8,228 nt of DNA, taken from assembly GCA_964373925.1 (NCBI GenBank), contig CAYJWS010000052.1, positions 1 to 8,228 on the forward strand, in the 5' to 3' direction. Shown piece after piece: positions 1-4,683 of the stretch. The notes under the pieces are model-generated. The model saw only the letters and a program-made list of their open reading frames with translations. It was not told where the DNA came from and did not search any database. Source of the DNA: CAYJWS01 sp964373925. Lineage in GTDB: Bacteria; Patescibacteriota; Patescibacteriia; Buchananbacterales; GWA2-38-13. Every line of letters starts with the position of its first letter. Position 1 is the stretch's first letter. The translations under genes and the position numbers were made by a program.

Positions 1-42
1 ATCGTACATGCAGAGGAGGGGTCTGGGGAGGAATCCGCGCGG
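1..42. repeat. Left copy of 42-bp inverted repeat flanking the three-gene cassette
   Basis: These 42 bases are the exact reverse complement of 3460-3501. Looser similarity continues inward to about position 75 (partner about 3428), including a T-run followed by CGGCGGCTAT against CGGTGGTTAT. The copy begins at the first base of the window, so its true outer edge cannot be seen. The centre (14-32) is a perfect G-rich mirror repeat around the C at 23. The pair brackets the operon at 86-3390. No transposase is visible, so it may be a cassette boundary, an interspersed repeat, or a repeat at which an assembly contig broke. Confidence 0.9.
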
Positions 43-85
43 GCTTTTGAATTTTTTTCGGCGGCTATTAAGATTTTAAATATGG

Positions 86-1033
86 TCAAAAATTGGATTC
101 AGCCCATTCACTTTCCCTTGCGTCCAATTTTTCCCTAATACTTTTTACAACTTCTTCAAATTCATCTAGTGAATACGACTTTTCTATATCACGATATTTA
201 ATCTTTATGTTGCCATTTTCCTCGAAAATAATACTTGATCGCTCAAATGGTTTACGAAATTCTCCTCCCAAAACACGATTTATAGATTCAACAGAAATAT
301 CCTCTCCTAGTAAAGCAAGTGTGGTGTAATCAGATCGTAAATTATGCGAGATTCCCTCAAGAATAAGAGATCGATCTGGAAAATGTGCTGTGCCTATCTT
401 TCTCATTGCTTGTATCCATTTTACAAAACGCAAAACTTGTTCTTCAGGTGTAGTTTGAAATTTTTTAGGATCGATTTCTTCAGCACTAATATCAATACCT
501 TTTATCTTGAGTTCTTCCGCGACCTTAGAAATCTCATCTTTGCGTGCCGCCCAAACCTTACCCAACAAACTTTCATCCCCTTTGAGCTTATTTTTCCACT
601 CGTTGACTGCGGGCATAAAATTTTCATCGTCTTTAAATCCAATAAGCCATGTCCCGCGCAAATCAGAGATAATAAATTTCTTTTTCGGGCCATTCTTTAT
701 CCGATCAAGTACTTGATTTGCTGCCTCCCGACTTTCTCCAATTTCCACTATTTCAATATCATCGCGTTCTCCCAATAATTCTTTGAGTTTATCTACAAAA
801 AGACCCCTCGTTTGTTCGGCGCGTTTTATATTTGATGGTTCAAAAGCCAACACGGTTCCTGTTGGAGCTTGTTCTAAATTTTCAAGAATAAATCTAGTTC
901 TTTGTTCGATTTCTTGTTCGGCACTTTCTCTATCAACCTCTTGAATGGATACATCAACTATCTCTCCAGATTTTTCCACCTTAGGAGCATGACGAGAAAC
1001 CCCGACTTCAAAAAATTTTCCTTCTGGAGACAT
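86..1033 (-). CDS. Histidine phosphatase superfamily-like protein
   Basis: A 315-residue protein resembling the histidine phosphatase (phosphoglycerate mutase-like) superfamily. The pattern seen is an N-terminal RHA (Arg14-His15, where the family usually has RHG), then SNIKRAEQT (68-76, matching the family's S-x-L-x-R-A-x-Q-T pattern with Arg71), acidic residues near 97-100, and a second histidine in GISHNLRSDY (His230). In this superfamily the first His becomes phosphorylated and the second helps form the phosphate pocket. About 130 residues separate the SNIKRAEQT and His230 motifs, longer than in minimal members, so the substrate cannot be guessed. No signal peptide or membrane segment is visible, so it is probably cytoplasmic. 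It is the last gene of the operon, starting 9 bases after the stop of the gene at 1043-2437, with no clear Shine-Dalgarno. Its pairing with a phosphotransferase suggests opposing or sequential phosphoryl chemistry; this is inference. The RHA variant leaves some doubt about activity. Confidence 0.72.
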   Translation of the reverse strand: MSPEGKFFEVGVSRHAPKVEKSGEIVDVSIQEVDRESAEQEIEQRTRFILENLEQAPTGTVLAFEPSNIKRAEQTRGLFVDKLKELLGERDDIEIVEIGESREAANQVLDRIKNGPKKKFIISDLRGTWLIGFKDDENFMPAVNEWKNKLKGDESLLGKVWAARKDEISKVAEELKIKGIDISAEEIDPKKFQTTPEEQVLRFVKWIQAMRKIGTAHFPDRSLILEGISHNLRSDYTTLALLGEDISVESINRVLGGEFRKPFERSSIIFEENGNIKIKYRDIEKSYSLDEFEEVVKSIREKLDARESEWAESNF

Positions 1034-1042
1034 AATATATAT

Positions 1043-2437
1043 TTAGTTAGTAATTTTTCTGACTACACCCTGATCAGCATCGACCTCAACCAAATCTCCT
1101 GTTTTCAATACTTTTGTTGCATTATGGGTAGCAATGATGCATGGAGTGCCAAACTCTCTACTTACAACAGCCGCATGACTTGTAATTCCACCTTCATCAG
1201 TTATGATGGCTGCCGCCATTTTACATAGATGGACGATTTGAGGACGAGTCATACCTGTCACTAAAATTTCACCCTGCTTAAATGAAGCTACTTGCTCATT
1301 GTAGTCTTTTGCCACAAAACTAATTATCCGCACTTTTCCGGTAGCCTTTCCTTTATTGGCTATAAGACCCTTAATTTCTTGGATACCTGAAAAATCCTCC
1401 TTAACGAGCTGTTGTAATTCTTCAGCTTTTTGTCCTATAACTATTTGAGTCACTCCATCGACAAGATGTGAAGCATAACCATTTTTTCTTCGAGTGATTT
1501 CCTCAATATCAATCTTTCTACCCTTGAAGAACAGGTCTATTTCGTCAACTGTTGCAAATTCTAATTCTGGTTGCTTGCCCCTTTTCACTAACTCAATAAG
1601 AATATTTTTGAGGTGGTATCTTACTGTCATAAAATGATAGCGATTCCAAAATCTAAGGAATCCTAGCTCTGCAATAAGTGCTCCGATTTTTTGCACTTCT
1701 TCAGACATTTCTACATCAGGTTTTATTCTAGGCTCTTTTTTAAAATCAACAATCTTTTTACGGTAGTGTTCGGCATCGAACGGCTTATCACCTTCAATAT
1801 CATTGAACCACCCATACTCATCGGCTAGTTGTTGTATTTTTTTGTTTTGTATATCAGCAGAAAGCGTGCCCCATGTTTTATGAAGTTCCTCTACTTCTCG
1901 ATCCTCATCAGCCCACGGCAAGCCTTCATCCCAATATGTTGCGGCAGCCAATGCCTTATCTTTTTCTGGATGATTCTCGATTAACTCGTTAATTTTCTCA
2001 TCAAGCGGTAACACATGCTGCGGTTGGCTAATAAGCATTGTTGGAAATACATATAAGAGAGTCTCCCACATAGAATGCATCTCAGTGAGTAATTCATCGT
2101 TTGTTTTTTCACTCCACGTCTGTTTCCATGCACGATCCTCTGCTTTTGTGGTTTTTTCAAATCTTTCGCGAATATTTTTAAGTAGTGCTTTTGTTTTAGA
2201 TTCATTTTTCCAAAATTCCCTAAAATATTTGGTTGCTTGCTCCATTTCTTCCACACTGAAATAACCCGTATTATTCATATCAGATGATGTCACAAATATA
2301 GTATCTTTATACCCCCATCCAGTGACTTCTTTAAGTAAGACACCAAAACCGCCAAGATGAATAATTGTATAATACGGTCTTACATTCCTCGTTTCAAACA
2401 TTCTCTTATATTGTAGTTTTTGTTTTGTATTATTCAT
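1043..2437 (-). CDS. PEP-utilizer swivelling-histidine domain protein (C-terminal part of a split dikinase-like phosphotransferase)
   Basis: A 464-residue protein whose last ~110 residues (355-464) are a PEP-utilizing-enzyme mobile domain. The signature is TDEGGITSHAAVVSRE (413-428) with the phosphorylatable His421, followed by GDLVEVDADQGVVRKI (447-462). Residues 1-350 are a mainly helical, Trp/Tyr-rich region without a recognised catalytic motif, in the place where rifampicin phosphotransferase carries its substrate-binding domain. The TIM-barrel PEP/pyruvate domain of PEP synthase and PPDK is absent, so an annotation as PEP synthase would mislead. The ATP-binding half is the upstream gene, 5 bases away. 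The two proteins probably form one enzyme in which His421 shuttles phosphate from the ATP domain to a substrate held by the middle domain. That substrate is unknown. The start is the ATG at 2437, with no clear Shine-Dalgarno, so translation may be coupled to the upstream gene. The domain call is firm; the function is inferred. Confidence 0.85.
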   Translation of the reverse strand: MNNTKQKLQYKRMFETRNVRPYYTIIHLGGFGVLLKEVTGWGYKDTIFVTSSDMNNTGYFSVEEMEQATKYFREFWKNESKTKALLKNIRERFEKTTKAEDRAWKQTWSEKTNDELLTEMHSMWETLLYVFPTMLISQPQHVLPLDEKINELIENHPEKDKALAAATYWDEGLPWADEDREVEELHKTWGTLSADIQNKKIQQLADEYGWFNDIEGDKPFDAEHYRKKIVDFKKEPRIKPDVEMSEEVQKIGALIAELGFLRFWNRYHFMTVRYHLKNILIELVKRGKQPELEFATVDEIDLFFKGRKIDIEEITRRKNGYASHLVDGVTQIVIGQKAEELQQLVKEDFSGIQEIKGLIANKGKATGKVRIISFVAKDYNEQVASFKQGEILVTGMTRPQIVHLCKMAAAIITDEGGITSHAAVVSREFGTPCIIATHNATKVLKTGDLVEVDADQGVVRKITN

Positions 2438-2442
2438 ATAAT

Positions 2443-3390
2443 TTAATTACTTAAAGTTGTAATCGGTCTTGACTGGACAATATAAAATATTTCTTTTTCA
2501 AATGCCCACTCAATATCGCATGGAAACTTGTAGTGGTTTTCAATTTTAAGTATGAGTTCGGAAAGTTCAAAAATTTCTTTGTCTGTAAGTTTTTGTTTTT
2601 TGTTAATTTCTTTCGAGATATCTTTCCATTCAATACCGCCATTCACTGACCTAAAAAATCCTCGCTCCTGTGGTGAAATATTTTTATCAATAATCCTGCG
2701 TGGATTTTTCTCCACAACATAGCTATCAGGCGTAATTTGCCCAGATACGATCGCTTCACCAAGTCCAAATCCTGCCTCAATGATTAACTGGTTTCTGTCT
2801 TGCGTAACTGGATGGACAGAAAAAGCAACGCCGGAAATTTTTGACTCAACCATTTTTTGTATCACAACTGCAACAGAAATTTTTATATTGTGGAGTCCAT
2901 TTTCAAAACGATAGAAAATGGCTCTGGGTGTAAAGAGAGATGCCCAACAATGTTTAACTTTTTCAAGCACCGTATCTTCTGTAGTGTCTAGATAACTTTC
3001 AAGTTGTCCGGCCCAAGCGTAGTTCTTGCCGTCTTCTGCAGTAGCAGATGATCGAACAGCAACATATTTTGCACCAAGAGCTTTGAATTCTGTCATAATA
3101 AAACCCTCTATGTCTTTTGGCATTTTTGCATCAAGAATGAGTTCCTTTATTTTTTCTGATGCGTTTTCAACTGACTGCATCTCTTTGTGATTCGCTTTAT
3201 GGAGAATAGAATCTATTTCAATATTCAGGTCGGTTTCTTCAAGAAACCGATCAAATGCGTTTGAGAGAATAACGAAGCCCGGAGGAACAGGAACACCCGC
3301 TTGTGTCATTTCACCAAGAGACGCTCCCTTACCACCCGCAATAGGAGCATCATTCTTGCTGATTTTATTGAAATTTCTCAAGAGTTCCAT
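2443..3390 (-). CDS. PEP/pyruvate-binding-type ATP-binding protein (N-terminal part of a split dikinase-like phosphotransferase)
   Basis: A 315-residue protein covering exactly the N-terminal ATP-binding domain shared by PEP synthase, PPDK and rifampicin phosphotransferase. Motifs in order are GGKGASLGEM (19-28, nucleotide-binding Lys21), VPVPPGFVI (33-41), AVRSSATAEDG (111-121, Arg113), SGVAFSVHPVT (186-196), EAGFGLGEAIVSG (205-217), and the closing DIEWA plus VQSRPITT (292-296 and 305-312) with Glu294, Gln306 and Arg308. In these families the domain splits ATP and phosphorylates a histidine on the swivelling domain. That histidine is supplied here by the next gene. The stop at 2443-2445 is 5 bases before the next start, so the pair looks like a fusion protein broken at the domain border, not a damaged gene. 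The start ATG at 3390 gives a complete family N-terminus. No strong Shine-Dalgarno or convincing promoter is seen upstream. Confidence 0.9.
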   Translation of the reverse strand: MELLRNFNKISKNDAPIAGGKGASLGEMTQAGVPVPPGFVILSNAFDRFLEETDLNIEIDSILHKANHKEMQSVENASEKIKELILDAKMPKDIEGFIMTEFKALGAKYVAVRSSATAEDGKNYAWAGQLESYLDTTEDTVLEKVKHCWASLFTPRAIFYRFENGLHNIKISVAVVIQKMVESKISGVAFSVHPVTQDRNQLIIEAGFGLGEAIVSGQITPDSYVVEKNPRRIIDKNISPQERGFFRSVNGGIEWKDISKEINKKQKLTDKEIFELSELILKIENHYKFPCDIEWAFEKEIFYIVQSRPITTLSN

Positions 3391-3459
3391 AATTCTTGTA
3401 GTTTATCATTTTATGACTCTTTTTTCCATAACCACCGAAAAAAGAAAATCCAAAACAGT

Positions 3460-3501
3460 CCGCGCGGATTCCTCCCCAGACCCCTCCTCTGCATGTACGA
3501 T
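3460..3501. repeat. Right copy of the 42-bp inverted repeat
   Basis: Exact reverse complement of 1-42, lying about 70 bases upstream of the first gene of the minus-strand operon. It contains the self-complementary CCGCGCGG (3460-3467) and the pyrimidine-rich strand of the mirror repeat (3470-3488). Outside it, at 3502, comes sequence leading to a large hairpin. Together with the left copy it encloses about 3.4 kb holding three genes. Confidence 0.9.
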
Positions 3502-3515
3502 TTAGTTTCAAGCCA

Positions 3516-3564
3516 CCACGCGCTCCCTGCCTGCGCCGAGGCTTCGGCAGGCAGGCGCGCGTGG
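3516..3564. repeat. Compound GC-rich hairpin: interspersed repeat within an outer inverted repeat
   Basis: Outer arms CCACGCGC (3516-3523) and GCGCGTGG (3557-3564) enclose a second hairpin with arms CCTGCCTG (3526-3533) and CAGGCAGG (3548-3555), and an inner CCGA/TCGG stem. The 30-base core at 3526-3555 shares an exact 12-base segment, AGGCTTCGGCAG, with the hairpin inserted in the anticodon loop at 4524-4554. The two therefore look like diverged copies of one interspersed repeat. There is no T-run, so it is not a standard intrinsic terminator. Confidence 0.8.
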
Positions 3565-3605
3565 CACATTAGTCAGGGTTCTGCTGGAAATGAGTCCAAA
3601 CTTTT

Positions 3606-3671
3606 TGGTGGACCCGAGGGGAATCCTCCTACTCCGCCAGCTGGCGGATTCGGAGGACAGGTTGAACCCCT
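3606..3671 (-). pseudogene. tRNA 3' half (T arm, acceptor strand, CCA) with a hairpin inserted in the T loop
   Basis: On the minus strand the T stem AGGGG (3671-3667) pairs with CCCCT (3621-3617), followed by the acceptor strand CGGGTCC (3616-3610), discriminator A (3609) and CCA (3608-3606). The T loop should be 7 nt (TTCAATT type) but is 45 nt, because about 38 bases are inserted. The insert folds as TCCTCC/GGAGGA around the 16-base palindrome at 3633-3648. No partner for the acceptor strand (a GGACCCG-like sequence) is found upstream, so the 5' half is missing. The 3' end and following bases resemble the 3' end of the tRNA-like sequence at 3730, as if duplicated. Confidence 0.5.
3633..3648. 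repeat. 16-base palindrome TCCGCCAGCTGGCGGA (repeat copy 1)
   Basis: A perfect palindrome at the tip of the T-loop insert, flanked by a tac/ttc internal loop and a TCCTCC/GGAGGA outer stem (3624-3629 and 3652-3657). A near copy, with compensating wobble pairing, occurs at 7743-7758 in an equivalent stem with internal loop. This suggests a small interspersed hairpin module. Confidence 0.75.
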
Positions 3672-3684
3672 GCTTCAGCTCCGA

Positions 3685-3723
3685 AGTCCACGGGACTCCG
3701 TGAGTCTCGGGACAATGTCCCGA
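3685..3723. repeat. Cluster of three short hairpins, two mutually exclusive
   Basis: AGTCC-ACG-GGACT (3685-3697) and GACTC-CGT-GAGTC (3694-3706) overlap by four bases, so only one can form at a time. Directly after comes the 17-base palindrome with arms TCGGGACA and TGTCCCGA (3707-3723). The cluster lies where the D and anticodon arms of the tRNA fragment ending at 3606 would be expected. No T-run follows on either strand, so termination is unlikely. Confidence 0.6.
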
Positions 3724-3763
3724 TAACTTTGGTGGACCTACCGGGAATTGAACCCGGACCTCA

Positions 3764-3859
3764 GTCCCCCTCTTTTGGACCTGGGGAGAATCGAACTCCC
3801 GCCTCGGCAATGCGAATGCCGCGTTATACCACTTAACTACAGGCCCAAAAGAGGGGGAC
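3764..3859. repeat. 13-bp perfect inverted repeat bracketing tRNA-Ala
   Basis: Arms GTCCCCCTCTTTT (3764-3776) and AAAAGAGGGGGAC (3847-3859) are perfect complements immediately outside the tRNA-Ala acceptor stem; the first arm includes the discriminator position. On the precursor RNA the 7-bp acceptor stem would be extended to a continuous 20-bp helix with a single G-U pair. The mature 5' and 3' ends would then be buried in double-stranded RNA. Confidence 0.85.
3776..3846 (-). tRNA. tRNA-Ala(CGC)
   Basis: A complete 71-nt cloverleaf. Acceptor GGGCCTG pairs with CAGGTCC, including the G3:U70 wobble that identifies alanine tRNA. The D arm is GTTA-AGTGGTA-TAAC, the anticodon arm CGGCA-TTCGCAT-TGCCG with anticodon CGC at 34-36 (reading GCG), the variable loop AGGC, and the T arm GGGAG-TTCGATT-CTCCC. 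The discriminator is A73, and CCA is not encoded (AAAGA follows), so a CCA-adding enzyme would be needed. The gene lies inside an inverted repeat within another tRNA-like sequence. Its own sequence shows no damage. Confidence 0.9.
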
Positions 3860-3881
3860 GAATGCGGCGTTATACTCCACG

Positions 3882-3914
3882 ATTTTGTAACCAAAACTCC
3901 GTTTTGGACAAAAT
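3882..3914. repeat. AT-rich two-tier hairpin inserted in a tRNA-like D loop
   Basis: ATTTTG (3882-3887) pairs with CAAAAT (3909-3914), and CCAAAAC (3891-3897) pairs with GTTTTGG (3901-3907) around a 3-base loop. On the minus strand GTG occurs on both sides (3922-3920 and 3880-3878), which could be a short target duplication, though 3 bases is weak evidence. It interrupts the D-loop region of the outer tRNA-Ala-like sequence. Confidence 0.65.
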
Positions 3915-3944
3915 TGGGACACTTTACTATAGGCCCATGTAATT

Positions 3945-4442
3945 TTATACTTTTTTCTTGATATAGTTTAAAACCATTATCAAATAAATAATGAATGCGG
4001 GAATAAACGATAGTGCGCTCAATAGATATACCTGTTGATTTGAAAGTATACCAATAAATGGATTAAAAGCAAGTGGATAGAAAGGCGACATATCACGATG
4101 CATAAAAGAATCTATAAAAACATGAAGCCAAAAACCTAAAATTCCCGATATCACCGAAGTTTTTAATCTTGGAACATAATCAAGATACAATGTCTTCATT
4201 ATAATCCCGAATAATCCTCTCAACCTATAAGCAATATATCCCCACAAGGCTCCAGCGAAAGCGCCGAAAAGATACGTATGAAAAATGGGATGAAAGCTTC
4301 CCTGGATATTAAAAAACATGATAGTCAAAGGTTCAATATCAATTACAACATTAGCTAAAATGAAAATGGGAACATCAATATATTTTTTCAAAGGCAAAGA
4401 TACAATCGCGCTAGGTCCAAAATGAAATGGCGTAAACGGCAT
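3945..4442 (-). CDS. DUF457/YdjM-like membrane protein (putative membrane-bound metal-dependent hydrolase)
   Basis: About 165 residues, starting MPFTPFHFGPSAI. I chose the ATG at 4442; an in-frame TTG at 4463 would add seven residues (reading ISFHFF after the initiator), which looks less natural. Four to five hydrophobic segments are visible, the last being a long C-terminal one ending in IKKKV. Between them lie the polar motifs typical of this loosely defined family: His in FHFGPS, VIDIEP, FHPIFHTYLFG and HVFIDSFMHRDMSPFYP. The His/Asp residues near membrane faces suggest metal binding. The biochemical role is not established here. The gene lies between the two tRNA nests, 46 bases after the tRNA-like 3' end at 4489, and its stop is only 8 bases before the tRNA-like 5' end at 3936. 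It is probably transcribed together with them. No clear Shine-Dalgarno is seen. Confidence 0.7.
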   Translation of the reverse strand: MPFTPFHFGPSAIVSLPLKKYIDVPIFILANVVIDIEPLTIMFFNIQGSFHPIFHTYLFGAFAGALWGYIAYRLRGLFGIIMKTLYLDYVPRLKTSVISGILGFWLHVFIDSFMHRDMSPFYPLAFNPFIGILSNQQVYLLSALSFIPAFIIYLIMVLNYIKKKV

Positions 4443-4523
4443 AAAAAAATGAAAAGAAATCAAAAGTTAAAAATGATTTTTATTTTTTTGCCCCCACCAT
4501 GAATTGCACATGGATCTTCGGCT

Positions 4524-4554
4524 TCCTCCTTCGCGCAAGGCTTCGGCAGACAAG
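4524..4554. repeat. 31-base hairpin insert in the anticodon loop of the tRNA(CAT)
   Basis: Lies between A37 (4555) and A38 (4523) of the interrupted tRNA. It contains an AGGCTTCGGCAG segment identical to part of the hairpin repeat at 3526-3555, with 21 of 30 positions matching overall by eye, so it looks like a diverged copy of that repeat. The CCTT/AAGG stem persists, but the outer arms have decayed. Confidence 0.65.
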
Positions 4555-4570
4555 TATGAGTCCGTTGCTC

Positions 4571-4683
4571 CCCGCCTGCCTGACTCGTCTATGCCCCTAC
4601 TCTGAATTGCACAGAGATCTTCGGCTTAGGAGTCCGTTGCTCTATCTGCTTGAGCTATAGGGGCGTCAGGCGAGTCGGGCAGG
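4571..4683. other. 113-base insert carrying tRNA-Arg between inverted arms
   Basis: Arms CCTGCCTGACTCGTCT (4575-4590) and AGGCGAGTCGGGCAGG (4668-4683) are complementary at 14 of 16 positions. The two exceptions are G-T pairs read on the plus strand and C-A mismatches read on the minus strand. The arms sit just outside the tRNA-Arg gene and just inside the break in the D loop of the outer tRNA. The CCTGCC-type ends resemble the hairpin repeats elsewhere in the window. Confidence 0.75.
4592..4664 (-). tRNA. tRNA-Arg(CCT)
   Basis: A 73-nt cloverleaf. Acceptor GCCCCTA pairs with TAGGGGC over 7 bp. The D arm is GCTC-AAGCAGATA-GAGC, the anticodon loop CTCCTAA with anticodon CCT (reading AGG), the variable loop AGAT, the T arm CTCTG-TGCAATT-CAGAG, with A73 and no encoded CCA. 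Two oddities are visible: the T loop reads TGC where nearly all tRNAs have TTC (T-psi-C), and the anticodon stem ACGGA/GCCGA pairs only at its three central positions. Both features are shared with the surrounding tRNA(CAT), so the two are related copies. Nesting in an inverted-repeat-bounded insert is described separately. Confidence 0.82.

Larger units (their letters stand above)
3730..3936 (-). pseudogene. Interrupted tRNA-Ala-like sequence enclosing an intact tRNA-Ala
   Basis: The 5' half begins GGGCCTA (3936-3930) and continues through a D-arm-like stretch and GTATAACGCCGCATTCG. That stretch matches the inner tRNA-Ala except for one base (C for G). The 3' half carries GAGGT, T arm CCGGG-TTCAATT-CCCGG, acceptor strand TAGGTCC, A73 and an encoded CCA (3732-3730). 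GGGCCTA and TAGGTCC pair over all 7 bp, including the G3:U70 pair typical of tRNA-Ala. Two inserts interrupt it: a hairpin of about 39-42 bases in the D loop (3882-3914 at its core), and the inverted-repeat-bracketed tRNA-Ala (3764-3859) in the anticodon arm. Removing the second insert does not restore a full anticodon stem, so this copy is probably a relic or is processed in an unrecognised way. Confidence 0.55.

Noticed and set aside
1043..3390. Frameshift or sequencing error splitting a single PEP synthase gene
   Set aside because: The first gene ends in a normal family C-terminus for the ATP domain, the second has its own ATG 5 bases later, and the barrel domain is absent altogether, so a simple frameshift does not explain the pair.
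3391..3459. Possible promoter for the minus-strand three-gene operon
   Set aside because: The best pair (TTGGAT and TATGGA, 17 apart, on the minus strand) matches consensus at only about half the positions.
3764..3859. Group I or group II intron in the tRNA-like sequence
   Set aside because: The insert is about 96 bases and is accounted for by tRNA-Ala plus its inverted arms. No intron core elements are visible and it is far too short.
3508..3894. Long open frame on the minus strand across the tRNA region
   Set aside because: It runs through tRNA-Ala, tRNA-like halves and hairpins and shows no protein-like pattern. The same applies to plus-strand frames over 3301-3942.
4481..4489. T-run beside the tRNA 3' end as a terminator
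   Set aside because: The T-run is on the plus strand, whereas the tRNAs are read from the minus strand, where it is an A-run.
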